NCBI GenBank assembly: GCA_023079485.1
Contig: CM041084.1
Coordinates: forward strand, 21,170,609-21,234,608
DNA length: 64,000 nt
From: Archilochus colubris
Lineage: Eukaryota; Chordata; Aves; Apodiformes; Trochilidae
Direction: 5' to 3'
Below are positions 1-12,049 of this stretch, one piece after another; position 1 is the first letter of the stretch; each line of letters starts with the position of its first letter. Under the pieces are notes generated by a model. It made no database searches. It was not told the DNA's origin and was given only the letters and a program-made list of their open reading frames with translations. A program made the translations under genes and the position numbers.

Positions 1-715
1 AAATACAGATGAGCTACCTGAGGGCACTGAAAGTCTGGATTAGCAAATCTCTGAACACTACAACATGTAAATTCCAGCTTTAATGAGCAACAAAGTAACT
101 CAGTTAAGGTATTTTATGCTTTCTTCTACAGTACCATTCTGACTTTTGCTTAGTGCCAATTCCTAGGCTGTTGATGGAATTTCAGCACTATTCCTTCTGA
201 CAGGACAGCTGTCTTGCTAGGAAAATGTTGGTCGTTCTCAGTACAACTAAAGGAAAGTCAAAAGTTATGTGGCATGTTTTCAGTCTTGTAGCAGTTAGAG
301 CTGTCATCTACTTTACATGCAGCAGTATGTAGTTTACCTCAATTTCCTGGGAAATAATTTTAGAGTCCATTTAGAAACCAAGTTGAATTTAGGTTGGTTT
401 ACATTTTCTCATGGAATGTGTGTTGATAGTTTGCATATAGGAAAATCTTTTTCCAAAATGCAGCAGTAATAGTTTGGTTTTGTTCTCTATTTGAAAACTA
501 AGTTTTTCCTTCAGCTTATCAGATACCAGGTATTAGATGGGACTCAACTCTGCATATGTTCTTGACCAAAACAAGTTTCAGAGCAAACTATGGAAGTTCA
601 AAAGGGAAGTCTGCCTGTGCTGTTATGGCTGTTTACTTGAACAAAGCATTGAACCAGCTTTAAAAGAATTATACTGGCATGGACCTTTGTTTTAATAAAC
701 TTTCACTTTTGGTAT
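1..715 (+). other. Probable 3' UTR end of an upstream + strand gene
   Basis: There is no convincing coding sequence. An AATAAA at 694-699 is followed by T/GT-rich sequence (about 706-730), which is the arrangement of a + strand cleavage and polyadenylation site. It lies tail-to-tail with the RPP38 signal at 937-942. In human the gene convergent with RPP38 is NMT2 (recalled synteny), so this is most simply the end of an NMT2 3' UTR. That identity is inference only, because no NMT2 codons lie in the window. Confidence 0.35.
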
Positions 716-936
716 TGATTTGTTTGAGTAATTATACTTAAATCTGTTTTGCTTGAAATGTGTTCATCTGTATAAAAATACGAAGTTTGTTTAATATTTT
801 GCATTAATTCCACAGATGTACTTATGTCTTCAGTTACTTTGGCTTATTCATTACCAATTTTAATTCTGTGATCTCCAACTGCACCTGAAATATTTAGCCC
901 TAGGTAAAGACTTGCACCCAAGTTTGAGGAATATTC

Positions 937-942
937 TTTATT
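937..942 (-). other. RPP38: RPP38 polyadenylation signal
   Basis: The + strand TTTATT here reads AATAAA on the - strand, about 160 bases beyond the RPP38 stop codon. It is the nearest canonical signal that I noticed downstream of the gene. Assigned by position. Confidence 0.55.
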
Positions 943-1102
943 GAAGCAGAAAGTACCTTGACTGAATGCAACACAAAATTCACCTTGAATACAAGTGCTT
1001 TACATTGTAAAGCCTTACAGAAAGTTCAGCTAGAGCTGTACTCTATACTGCACTAAAAAAAAAAACCACAACAGTTTAATATGAATAATCAAACTGAATC
1101 AG

Positions 1103-1951
1103 TTATGCTGAGAAAGCCTTCTTCTTTTTGCGAGGTGGCTTCTTGATCTTATTTGGATTTGGAACAAGTTTCTTGATTTTCAAAGGCTGCAGAATTACAT
1201 GTGAAAGATCGAGCTGATTGCTTTCCATACGCTTCCGCTTCTGGCTTGTGAGCTCATCCCCCGGTGCCTCTGCAAGCTGCTCATCTTCCTCGCTTTCTGA
1301 ACAATCTGTTTCTGCATGAGCCACCAAGTCCTCGGTTCTGTACTGAAACCACGGCACTTCCAAAGCTGGTATCTTTGGAATTATGGCTTCTATTGCTTCA
1401 GTAAATTTATCAGACTGCTTTCTAAAGCCTAATGCTAAAATAGATGTTAAGCCAAGAAGTGGTGCAACTGTTTCACTGAGACGGGGAACTTGCCCTGCTG
1501 GTGTGGCTCGACTTGCACTCAGCTGAATAAGATGTGATGTGATCATGGGAGGTTTTGCAGACTTGCACACCAGCAAGAGAAGTAGTTCATTTTTTTCCAA
1601 GGCTTTTGTAACTTCATTAACACCAATAGCAAGCTGTCTTCTGATACTTATGTCAGTCCATCCTGGTTTTTGTTGATGGCCTTCTGTTTCTTCTGTAGGG
1701 AGCTCATTGGTGCTAGCATCACACACACTTTCTGTTTGTTTTTTTGTATGGGAACGTTTTTTCCTTCTTTGAGTCTCAATCTTTTTAAGTCCAATGTTCT
1801 TAATCCTTTCTTCTAAAGTCTGCAGGATGAAATGCATATCTTCTCCATCGATGGTTTTCCACTGAAAACCAAAGGGGTTATCTAGACACGTTTTTACGGT
1901 GATTTTCTTCGCTTTACGAAGCGTGGCTGTCCCTTTCTGAATTACAGACAT
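1103..1951 (-). CDS. RPP38: Ribonuclease P/MRP protein subunit p38
   Basis: An intact 282-residue reading frame in one exon, close to the 283 residues I recall for human RPP38. The product is a protein subunit of nuclear RNase P and RNase MRP, which act in tRNA 5' processing and rRNA maturation in the nucleus and nucleolus. The middle part, roughly residues 95-200 (from IRRQLAIGVNEVTKALEKNE through the TSHLIQLSAS stretch), is the L7Ae/L30e-type RNA-binding fold. An acidic Ser/Glu-rich segment (CSESEEDEQ) and a strongly basic tail (KKPPRKKKK) follow, the tail fitting nucleolar targeting. The start is the only ATG before the conserved N-terminus. A splice acceptor (ttcccttcacag) leaves 31 untranslated bases of this exon, to 1982, before the ATG. 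Divergent from ACBD7, as in human. No frame damage seen. Confidence 0.93.
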   Translation of the reverse strand: MSVIQKGTATLRKAKKITVKTCLDNPFGFQWKTIDGEDMHFILQTLEERIKNIGLKKIETQRRKKRSHTKKQTESVCDASTNELPTEETEGHQQKPGWTDISIRRQLAIGVNEVTKALEKNELLLLLVCKSAKPPMITSHLIQLSASRATPAGQVPRLSETVAPLLGLTSILALGFRKQSDKFTEAIEAIIPKIPALEVPWFQYRTEDLVAHAETDCSESEEDEQLAEAPGDELTSQKRKRMESNQLDLSHVILQPLKIKKLVPNPNKIKKPPRKKKKAFSA

Positions 1952-3345
1952 CCTGAGGTTCCTTTGTGTTTTGCCACCCTAGCTGTGAAGGGAAGAGAGA
2001 GGGAAACATTAGTTCAATTGCTGTCCTGTTTGCTGTGGGCATCATTAACAGAAGCTTATCTTGGGAATGCAGAAAAAAACCATAACATTCAAAGTGATAC
2101 TGGCAACTATCACCTTCCTCACAAGGCATGAGAAACACAAAACAGAGCAGGGAAAGGATAACTATTCTACCTCTGACTGATGTAGTCCAGAGTAACAGAC
2201 CATCCAGGTAGGCCAGTTACAGGCCTTGGTCACTCAGAAGACCTCATACTTGGGTTACTATTCACAGTCGTGCTAAACTAGTTGTATCTTCACTGTTGCA
2301 AAGCCAAGCTTACAGCATTACGAGCAGATCAGGTTTCAAATTAGGAGAACTGTGACATGACTCTTTCCTAGGTTTCCTGCTTAGCCAAGTAGATGTACAG
2401 AAATCACAGAATGTCAGGGATTGGAAGGGGCCTTGAAAGACCATGCAGTCCAAAAGAGCCTGGCTCTGTCCTCCCATCACTCACCCTTTATGTATTTATA
2501 AACATCAGATTTGCATACATCTCCTGAATGGCCTTTATAGATACTCACAAAATACCACTTTGCTTATCTTACCAGTTCTCTATGTACTACTGGTAGTAAA
2601 CTATCTTGACACAGAAAACCGACAAATCCCATCTGCATCGAAACTCCCCCAGCAGCATGCACTGCCATAAAGCTACATCCATCTGGAGAGATTTTTTTCT
2701 CAAACTTGTATCCAGTAGGAGAAGTGCCTCAAACGGAGTTGTATTAACGCAGTGTGAACAGCAAGGCAGTCATCAGAGTAAGAGTCAGAAACACGGAAGT
2801 TTTCAGAGAACAGCAAAACTCAATAGTTACTGCAAAATACAACAGAGCACTGAGAAAGGTGCAAAACATGAGAGATTTCATTGCTGAAAGATGACATTTT
2901 TCTTTTTAGAAGGGGCACCGCTGAGGAAAACAAGCATACAGGGATAGGAAATTAGGCATCAAGACCGAAAGCCCAGACACTCAGATCCCTCCACCTGCCC
3001 TCGCTTCCCGCAGAAAGAACAAACGGGGACTCGCCGCCCATGCTCGGTTCCACACCGCTCTGGGTGGCGGAGGGAGGCTCCAAGCAGAACTCGCCACAAA
3101 CGCCCCGCAGTATCCCGGAGGCGGGGGCCTCCCGCAGCCCCCTCCCACCCGGCACCTCAAGGCCTGGTCCGCAGCAGCCGTCGGGCACCTGCGCGCTCGC
3201 CGAGCGGCTGCAGGCCGGGCCGGGCCCACACTGCCGCCGCCGCAGGAGCCGGACAGCCGGCCCAGCCACACCGCCGGGCCGCAGCAAGGCACATACAGCA
3301 ACCGCCCCACTCCCTTCGGCTCCGAGAGACTCTTACCTAGGCCGC
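1952..3345 (-). other. RPP38: RPP38 5' UTR: acceptor, intron and first-exon donor
   Basis: The coding exon begins at 1982 on the - strand after a pyrimidine-rich acceptor. A matching donor (CTAG|GTAAGA) sits at 3337/3336 inside the CpG island, so the non-coding first exon ends at 3337 and the intron spans 1983-3336. The transcription start is not determined. The intron carries one CR1 scrap (about 2400-2520) and otherwise nothing recognisable. The splice sites are seen directly; joining them is inference. Confidence 0.6.
2400..2520 (-). mobile_element. CR1 LINE fragment
   Basis: The run beginning ATCACAGAATGTCAGGGATT and continuing with a 'ggaaggggccttgaaagacc' type string is the reverse complement of the conserved CR1 3' end. 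After a gap it resumes with the 'ccctttatgtatttataaac' type segment seen further inside CR1. Internally deleted and decayed. Confidence 0.65.
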
Positions 3346-3690
3346 GGCCTCCGCCGGCCGCCCCACTCCCACGCCGTCGGGCGCAGCAGCTCGGTGCCGA
3401 TGCCCCGTTCCGCCCCTCAGCGCCTCCCGACCCGCGCCTCGGCCCGCCCTGGGGCTGCGTCCGTAGCGCCGCGTCGGAGTACCGAAGGGGAGGGGCGCGT
3501 AGTGAGGAGGGACGAGAAACGGGCGGGTGGTGGGCGGCGGTGGGCGCAGAGCTGAGCCACCCACAGCCGGGTCCTGACCGGGGCGACGCGGCGGGCAGAG
3601 GGGGTGCGAAGCCGCACGGGAAACTGGAGGCCGCCGCCTGCCCGCTCCGGACCTGAGATCTGCAGCGTGCTGGGGAGCGGCGCCATGCAG
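2985..3690. promoter_or_regulatory. RPP38: CpG island, RPP38 promoter region
   Basis: A strongly GC- and CpG-rich block in otherwise AT-rich DNA. It contains GC-box-like strings and the first-exon donor of RPP38. Long overlapping open frames on both strands are the usual side effect of few stop codons in CpG islands and are not called as genes. ACBD7 starts about 1.3 kb to the right, so the island may serve both divergent genes; this is inference. Confidence 0.75.
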
Positions 3691-3729
3691 ACTGCGCATG
3701 GGCAGCGCTAGAGGCGGGACACAAAAACA

Positions 3730-4900
3730 CAATGGGGACAGCGTGAGATGGGGACAGCGGCAGCCGGCGCTCCGCAGGGCCAGTGCGGGCGTTTCCTCGT
3801 TTTGGATGCTGCCGTAAATAGCTTTGTAGATGGTACCAGATCTGCTTTGTCCTGGTGAAATCACGGCCAAGTCTACACAGAGGTTCTGCACAGGGACAGC
3901 CACAGGAGCCTCTCGCTGCTGTTTAATAAGTAGCGTGTTGTGTGCTTATATGGTACTCTGTAGGTAACGCTGAGGTGACAGTCAGGAGCTGGTTGTGTTC
4001 AGTGTTTCCCACAATCCGCCGTCACTCGTTCACAAACCTCCACAAACACGTTCAGTTTCTGCACTCCCCGTGGGGCGCGGCCGCTGTTGCGGGCAGGGGC
4101 TGAGCTTCCCCAGCAGGAGTAAGAGAGCATCATCGCGTCCTGGTGGTAGAGATGGCGTTTCATGGAGTTGCTTTCAAATTCTTTAAAATCTCTTTTTATT
4201 TTCTGAAATTCACTAGGTTTGTTTTCTTGTTATGTCCTGGCTTAATTTAACCTGGACTTGAGGGGAAACAATCCTTTTACGTCGCTTTATTGAAGCTGTT
4301 GGATTGCAAAAAGCTGAAGCATGACTGTGCTCAAGAAATGATGAGAAGTGCACAGAGATGTGAATATAAAATTATTAATTGATATAATAGATAAGCAGGG
4401 ATATTTCGTTTTCCTTTAATGGTAGGCTAGTTTATAAATTACCTTAATATTTTATTCTGTGTTTAGTAGAGCAGATTAAAAATCGCGTTCTCAAGGTACT
4501 GTGTGCATGTCATTGCTTGTGTGTGGTATCCCCAGGATGCAGCGTGTTTTTTCCGAGTTGCAGCTGTAGGATGCAAGGTCTCAGGCAGGACAGGGTAAGG
4601 GCACAGGCATGGGCTGGAGCTGCGGCAGAGGGAGCAGCAGCAGTAATGGCTGACTGGAGATCAAATCATTCAAGAAATTCCTTTTAAAAACAAACAGCTT
4701 GGAAAACTTGCTGTATTTCTGCTCTTAGCCTGGTGCAATAATTGTCAGCGGTATGGAAACAAGCTCACGCTTTCTGAATGAATTACTGTGTGCTTACTGC
4801 CCCCCTGCCCCTTCCCTGGGCATTCATAGCCATTCACTTGTCCCCACGGGTCCCGAGACGTGTCCTTTCCTGGGTGGCATTGCTGCTGAGATCACTCGTG
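3730..4900. other. Intergenic spacer between the RPP38 and ACBD7 promoters
   Basis: Mixed composition with a small GC-rich patch near 4060-4145. No splice-flanked coding segment, RNA gene or recognisable repeat was seen. Confidence 0.5.
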
Positions 4901-5034
4901 AGGTCACAGCTCGCTCCGTGGGTCTGCCCCCCCCTCCCCCCCCCCCGCCTCGCACCACGGGAGCCGAGAGGCAGAAGCGCCGCGTCCTCGACGGAGAAGG
5001 AGTGAGGCTGTTCCTTGGGCATCCTCGCAGCATC
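4835..5034 (+). promoter_or_regulatory. ACBD7: Probable ACBD7 promoter and 5' UTR
   Basis: A short GC-rich stretch with a C-homopolymer run (about 4926-4949) directly precedes the four-codon first coding exon. No TATA box was obvious. Boundaries are approximate and the call rests on position and composition. Confidence 0.45.
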
Positions 5035-8000
5035 ATGACCCTCCAGGTAAGCAGTTCTGCACCTGGTGAGACAGAGACACAAGGAGAGGGAGGGGTGCAC
5101 TGCCCATCTGTGAGATGCCGTGTCGGAGACAGCAGTACTTCTTCAGCATGAGGATTATTCCTACAAAATCAAGGTTACCTTGCAGCAGGAAGTTTGCTTA
5201 AGCCTTTGGAGGTTAAATGGTGCATTACTTTTTGCATCTGGAGAATGAGAGACATGCTGCTTATTTTGAACTATTCATAAGTCAATAATTTTTTTGAACC
5301 TTACCAGTTCAGAACATGTGTGAATTGTTTTTCTTTACGTGTGTATCTGAGTTTGCTGGGACTGCATTTTGCATTGAAGGGTAGGCATGTATTTATTTTT
5401 TTAGGATCTAGCTAGTTACCTGCAGCTGTAAAAGGAGGAGGGAAAAATGTAACACTGAAACAGTGCTACAGTGAAATATATATATTTGGGACATATGGAT
5501 AATTTTTAAGAGAGTTGTGCATATTTTTTTAGGGGGTGTGTGTGTCTTTGGAGTGGTGCCTTTTGATGAGCTTGTGTTTTGGTAGGAAGGCTTCCACTTT
5601 TTGACTTCAGGTTAGGGAGAGCTTCCTTCAACATTCTCTCTAACTATGGTTCTTGAGGCAGCTATCTACATTGCTGGCTTTCAGCCTCCTACTTTTATAA
5701 CCTAGTATGAATACTTTCCTTGTGTTACCCATATACCCTGATGGATTAGGCTGTTTTTCTTCGTTAGGCTTTCTATTATTCCTTTCACTTGAAGATTTGG
5801 GAGCTCTTTTATTCTGGTCTCATTATAATGTCTGGCTCATCTTGGCTAGTGTGTGTGTTTTGCAAAGACTGAGCAACATAATGCTCTGACCTAGATGCAG
5901 GGAGTGCATTGCCAGTAGCTCAGCAGTTTTCTTCTGAGCTGCAATTATGTTGAATGGCACAAAGGTTTCATTGTAGTGTTTTACAGCTAAGAGGAAGAAT
6001 CCTATTTCTTCAGTGGGTCAGAATTGCCAAATCCCAAAAGTAACACTACCTTTGTTTAATGAGCGATCACTGAAATTATAGTTTTCTTTATTCCTGCCTT
6101 TTATTTCTTCTAGAAAATAAATTTATTAGCCTAATGTTTAAGCAATGAGCCATAAATTGCTATTAGAAAAAGCTGAGTGCAGTATGAAATGCCATTTCTT
6201 TGCAGTATACAGTTACACTTGCACATAAAAATCAGTGGTTGAAATACTACAGTATCCTACACATTCTGCCTTAGAGAGGTTTTCTATTCACTATTGGTTT
6301 GGTTGACAATTACCATCCATATCCATAGAAATGCATTGAATCAAGCTCTTTGGGAATGAGGACAAAATGAGTAAAATCATGTTTTCATGAAGGAGGTTGT
6401 AAAAGATTTAGAAGTTTTGCAAAACTGGTACAATATTCTGCTGCAAATGAAGACTCCTTTAAAGCTTTTTTATTTTGAAATGGGAGTCTGTGATAATGGT
6501 CTGATTTATGCATTTATCTTTAATGCATGCGAATATGTGTATGTCTATGCGTATGCCTGTACATTTATTTATGCTTTTAATTTTAGAAGTTAAGGTAATT
6601 TTATCAGCACATGATTAAAAGGAATAATATTTTTATAGGCTGCTCCTAAGCATGTTGTGTAAGCAAATCCTAAGCAACAATCTGTGCCCAATGATTGGCT
6701 AGAGGGAGAAGAAGAAAGAAATTTTAGTAATTAAATTTAATTTCTGCATATTTATTATTGTGTAAGATATATATTTACATATCTTTAAAACAGTGTCTTG
6801 TGATGCTTGCCTATAGATCCAAATAGAATAAAAGTGTATGAAGCTAAGTTATTACCTTAATGGTTTCTTTTGTCTGTTCAAGTCTAACAATGCTTCTTGT
6901 TTATTCTTACTGTGAAGTTTAGGCTAGAAAATAGTTTGAAGCATGTGATTTAAACTTAATCAGTTGTGACAATTCAGTTATGTTTTTAACTTTACTGTTA
7001 AACAAGCATGAATGCTGCTTTTGTTTGTACACCCATGGATAATATTAAGAGATGTCTGTGATGCAGGAGTCAGTGATCAGTGATAGCTGTAGTAAAGAAT
7101 GTCACATTGTTGGTGTTTAGATTAAGAACTCAGTATTTATTTCAATAATTTTTTACTATAAATCTTATGAAAGAAAGTCTACTTTCATAAGCAAACATAC
7201 ATCTTTTAAACATCTGTATGAAAACTGTGTTAGTGCTTCGCTTTTAGGATGTCAAAGACCTATAATTCAAAATCCTGTCAAATACTACTTTTAATTCAAG
7301 TATAACCTAGTTGCATTGCTGATTGCTTCCCCTTGTGGAGCATTTGTCCATAATAAATGCTATACATTGATCAAAAGATACTCATTAGTGCATATGAGAA
7401 CATGTATTTTTTGCATAATTAGACTACAGTTTTGGTATCTGAGTACAAAACTCCTTCGTATCCTAATGCTGCAGTGTCTGAAACACTGTGCCAGCAGCGT
7501 GGCACGTCTGGAGTGATGCTGGGGTAAGGTGGGATGCAAATTTGGAGCATGTGAGTTCCTCCAGAGGAACAGGCGATGTCCTTGCTTCTGACCTAAGGTA
7601 AGCACAACTGGGAATGGCTCTTTTTTTACAGAGGCATAAGCTACCTGTCTACTGAGGTATATCATGAGGTGAAAAGTCTTATCAACAGCCTCACAAGTAC
7701 TGTGAGTTGAGAGTAGAGTTCAGCTTATAGCAATGTCTCTGTTGTCCCCAGTGTGCCCATGCTATGGCTAAGGCACAGGGCAGAAATCTCCATCCCCAAA
7801 CCCAGAATTCTCTCCCCACACTGTTGGCAACTTGCTGGCCTCAAGTGTGTGTGTATTCATCACACTGGTTTTGCTTTTAAAAGGACAGATAGTTATTTAC
7901 TTCCTGTGACCCTTAGCAATTTTCCCCTTACAAAGAAAGACTGTTACGAGTAAGCTTTGTGAAGTCCCAATGAAATTCTAATAACAAAGCTTCCAGAGTA

Positions 8001-9586
8001 GAGGGTGTTTCTTTGTACTATTCTTTACTTGTTGTTCAGCAAATTCAGTATTTAAACAAGAAGTTGAATTATATGAAATACCTGTTTGTAACTGTTAGAA
8101 AGATATTGTACCAGGAATTCCTTAGGGACCAGAATGTACTACTGTGTAACTCATGAAAATATGTCCAGCTGACATGTTTTCTATTTATGAAATGTTTTCT
8201 ACCAGCTGACAAGATTTCTGAAGATTTGTAATTAACCTGTTTGAGCTGAAATGTAAAGGTTTTAATTCTTGTATATTGAAATTAATAAAATGTTTCCATA
8301 TTTAACTATTTCCTTTTAATGTGAACAACTTAAAGGAGTTTTAACACAATGTTGTAGGCTGGTTTTGTATGTATTAAATACATGTGTAATAGCACATCTT
8401 TCATGAAATACTGTGCTTCTGCAAATGCAGATCCAACTCGGAGGATATATTAATTATTGAAACCAGCATATGTTGTATTTAACAGCATTTTGTTGCATTA
8501 TGGTAGTGCAGCAACTTGATGGGTCTGTGGTCACTATGAAATTTTGCACTCTGAGGCATCCTGGGCATGAAACACGACTCCAAACTCTATGCTAAATTCT
8601 AGGCTGAGATGTGGTATATATAGAGAATAACAGCTATAGCCTTGGTTTGATGTGAATTCAGGATACGTGATGACGAAAGGAGTAAATTTATACTTCACTC
8701 TTGTGTTCCACTGTGAGAGTTGGGTGTTGAAGGTGGTGTCCTGGCAGTAGCACTGCTCATCTCCATGGGGTACATCTGTGACAGCTGTTGGTCACCTCCT
8801 GCAGTGTCAGCAGAGAGGTAGCAGTGGAGGGGCAGGTGGGCAGCACCCCTCAGAGGGTGTTTAAGCTCTGCTGCTCGAGCCAGAGCTATGCAGTCAGGGC
8901 CAAAAGGATTCAAAGCTTACAGCTGGGGTGACCATATAGCAGTGTGACCATGCCAGCTAATTATGCCTTGTTCCCTCTCTAATATCTTAAGGTTTTGTTA
9001 AGCTTCTTTCATGGGAAAATGCCTAGGTTTACCTCTAAACCTAAGTAATGGAGAGTATCTAATTATACTATTGCATGTGCTATACTTAGTGTTTTAAAAA
9101 CACCCCTTGAGAGGAAAACTCTTTTCTTTCCTCAGGCTGACTTTGATGGTGCTGCAGAAGATGTAAAAAAATTAAAAACAAGACCAACTGATGAAGAACT
9201 CAAGGAACTATATGGATTCTACAAACAGGCTACTGTTGGAGATATCAATATTGGTATTCCTATTCCTATGTATACTTCACATTTACTCCAATGTCTTAAT
9301 GAAATCAAGGAAATGTTATGGAAAACTGTGCAATAATCAAAGTGTGCATTTGTTTTGGCAGAATGTCCAGGAATGCTAGATTTGAAAGGCAAAGCCAAAT
9401 GGGAGGCGTGGAACCAGAAAAAAGGTGTTACACCCATTACATTTACATCATTTCATCATGTTTATAGGATGACAAATGAGGAAAGATAATGACTGCTACT
9501 TTTCCTTTGCAGGTATGTCAAGGGAGGACGCCATGAATGCCTATATCTCTAAAGCAAAAGCAATGGTAGAAAAATATGGGATCTAG
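5035..9586 (+). CDS. ACBD7: Acyl-CoA-binding domain-containing protein 7
   Basis: Four coding exons join in frame: 5035-5046 (MTLQ, donor CAG|GTAAGC), 9136-9253, 9362-9424 and 9513-9586 (TAG). They give 267 bases, or 88 residues, the length I recall for human ACBD7. The whole protein is one acyl-CoA-binding domain, a small cytosolic four-helix bundle that binds medium/long-chain acyl-CoA esters. Family motifs are visible: [14 protein letters not shown] in helix 1, [15 protein letters not shown] with the ligand-binding Tyr and Lys in helix 2, [11 protein letters not shown] in helix 3, and [14 protein letters not shown] at the C-terminus. All introns have GT-AG ends. The tiny first exon and the 108-bp second intron are notable, but the exon pattern fits the ACBP family. 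Exon identity is seen in sequence; function is from the family. Confidence 0.92.
5047..9135 (+). other. ACBD7: ACBD7 intron 1
   Basis: About 4.1 kb of AT-rich sequence with TG/TA-rich patches (for example 6525-6575). No coding segment or clear mobile element was recognised. The short open frames here lack splice context or family resemblance. Confidence 0.55.
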
Positions 9587-9769
9587 AATACTCAGAATAA
9601 TTCCCATTAATAACTAAATCTTGAGTAACTAATGAACTAACTCTGCTGAGAAAAATGCTGCACTAACTCCTTATTGTGTAGTCTGAGTTTAAAATCTTCT
9701 CAGCATAAGCTGTTTGAATGTAAAGGGTGTTTACATACATACTCTATTTTTAGACTGTATCTTATTCTA

Positions 9770-9775
9770 AATAAA
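9770..9775 (+). other. ACBD7: ACBD7 polyadenylation signal
   Basis: AATAAA about 185 bases after the ACBD7 stop codon, the first canonical signal in the 3' UTR. Confidence 0.65.
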
Positions 9776-9799
9776 TTTGAACCTCATAAATTAAGCTTT

Positions 9800-11720
9800 C
9801 TGTAAGAATTGTCAGTTTCTGTGGGTATTAAATTATATTTAGCATTTTTACAGAAGCACACAAAGAGAGGAGCTTTAGAAAGTAAAAGCACATAGCTGTC
9901 AATTTTGGCAAACAAGGTAATGGAATGAAGTGAAGGGTTTGTGCACATAGAAGATGAGAAGAGGGAAAAGATGAAAACTTTTTAAAGACTCAAAGCCAAT
10001 GTTTATTTTCAAAATATGAAAGTAATGGAATAGTATTGGGCAAGACCCTTGTTAATGTTTTTTCCTACTTGAGTCACTGACTGCAACAAATGGAACATAC
10101 AGCAAAAAAAAAAATCAAACCTGATTTTTTAAATATATATTATCGGTTCTCTAATTGATTTTAAAGGTGATACAAAAATTTCAAGCATGATAAAGAAGCA
10201 CATTTAGCGAAAGTCCTATTTAAAGATACATTATCAGTTACTGAGAATCTTTCACATTTTCTGGTCTTACAGGTTTATTCCATCACCACCCAGCTTACTT
10301 TAGATGCAAATACCCGAATAGTTGGGAAGATCACCAGTGCCAGGAAATGACAGACCAAGGGTGGATTTACTTCTTAGCCCTGCACAGCAAGAAGCAGGGA
10401 TCAAAATTTGTATCTATCAGACAAGAGAGCAAAACCAGCCTTGCAGGAGAGGGGTGAATGTGCATCCAGGTGACACAGCCACCTGCTTTGTGTTTTCTAG
10501 GGCCTGAAGTTTTCTAGCCACCTGAAGTGTTTTCTAGGCTTCAAGGGGAGGAGCCAACACCCTAGAAAAAAGGCAGGGACTGAGCCACACAGCATCCCGT
10601 AAGGGTAAAAGAAACTTCACGTGTTAGGTGTGACATAGCATTTGGCAGCAATATAAGGCAGGCATGCTGCATCAGTCCTGGTGATTTAAAAAGCACGGAT
10701 TAGCAAGGCTGTGACTGTACAGGAGCTGCAGCAGTTTTAACACAAAGAGGCCTAGAACATCACTGAAGCAAAAGCAACCAAGAAAAGCCAGCCTCTTGTA
10801 AGAACTATATTCAAAAGTACAGCTTTCACACCTCTGCTGAACAGTTCCATAGAGGTCTGAAAAAATTAACATAGGAGACCATCACCTGATAGGAATAAAC
10901 TATTGCATATGGTTAGTAGGCCAGCTGTAATTTCTACAGGCTGAAAGGCATAGTGGTGCACAAAAAAAGACACTGGTTATGTATGTTATATCAGCTACCA
11001 TGGAGACCTGATGCTATCAGCAACCTACAGATACCAGTGTATTTTGTAACTGCATTTGTAGTAATAGGAAGCCTTTCCCTTTCCTTCTCTCCATCTCTCT
11101 CTCCCTCTCTCTCTCTTTCTTTCTCTTTTTCTTTCTCTTTCTCTCTTGTATTACTCTTCCAAAAATACCAGTAACAATATTAATAAAGTAAAAAAATTCA
11201 AAAGCATTGACTGAAGCTAAGCAACCTAGGTGCCAAAATGGGTTCTGACGCTTAACTGTAGACACATAAGCTGGACTACTTTATGGGTTTCACAGCTGTT
11301 CTACATTTCTCCTAATCATTCCTAGGAAACTGAAAAATCTTTGGTGTTAAAAGATAAGCCTGCACCAGTAAGCAGTGCTCCTTTCCTAAACAAAGTCTGC
11401 AAAGATTTCTGCATTCCTAGTATACCCTAAATCAACTTTTCTGCCTTCAGCAGTTTCCCTGGGAAGGTGTGGGCTCTTCAGTGCCCTGACTTTCCTGCCC
11501 TACAGCTGCCACTTGTAAATGACAAAAGTGGAAACTGATGTGAAGGATTCTTTCCAGGTAGTTTTATATGGTAATGGTTATGTAGTAAGACGAGGCACAC
11601 CTGTGTTTGGAAGGTGTATGATTTAAAGCACCTTGTACTAGTTCGTTCTGACCTGTGCTGTTATGCCCAATTCAGCTTCTCTCCATGACATACCTGCTAT
11701 CAGAGGTGTTTGATTTAAGG
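9800..11720. other. Intergenic, no gene recognised
   Basis: AT-rich sequence with a moderately GC-richer stretch at about 10280-10640 that I could not assign (possibly an old repeat), and a pyrimidine-rich tract at 11080-11160. No splice-flanked exon was seen. Confidence 0.5.
11080..11160. repeat. Polypyrimidine (CT/CTTT) low-complexity tract
   Basis: Nearly pure C/T on the + strand with (TC)n and (TTTC)n sub-runs. The translated frames across it (Ser/Pro/Phe-rich, or Lys/Glu/Arg-rich on the other strand) are compositional artefacts. Confidence 0.85.
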
Positions 11721-11727
11721 TACAGTT

Positions 11728-11945
11728 GATAACTATTTCAGTTGGAAGGGACCTACAAGGATGATCTTGTCCAGCAGCCTGATCAATTCAGGGTTGAGCA
11801 AGCTCAGGTATGCTGTTAAGGGCAGTGTCCAAATGCCTCTTGAACACTGACAGACTTGGGGGATTGGCTACCACTCTAGAAAGTCTTTTCCAGTATTTGA
11901 TCACCCTCTCAGTAAAGAAAAGCTTCCTGATACTGTGTGTGCAGT
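11728..11945 (-). mobile_element. CR1 LINE, 3' portion
   Basis: The + strand shows the reverse complement of a CR1 3' region: 'tttcagttggaagggaccta', then 'aatgcctcttgaacactgac', then 'tttgatcaccctctcagtaa'. It aligns in order with the C-terminal end of ORF2 and the short 3' UTR. It lies just downstream, on the element's strand, of the ORF1 relic at 12050-12770, so the two are probably parts of one internally deleted copy. Confidence 0.8.
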
Positions 11946-12049
11946 GTACAAGCTTTTCACATATGCTCCTGCATCATCAAGACAGGTGGAACCCACCAGG
12001 TTCCAGCATACTTTGCCCTTTGAAGGCCCTTCCATGGTTTAAAACTCCA

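Noticed and set aside
2952..3903. Overlapping open frames of 89-249 codons on both strands
   Set aside because: They lie in the RPP38 CpG island where stop codons are rare; composition is Ala/Arg/Pro/Gly-rich and no family is recognisable.
9191..9379. 62-codon + strand frame overlapping ACBD7
   Set aside because: Out-of-frame shadow of ACBD7 exons 2-3 and the intron between them.
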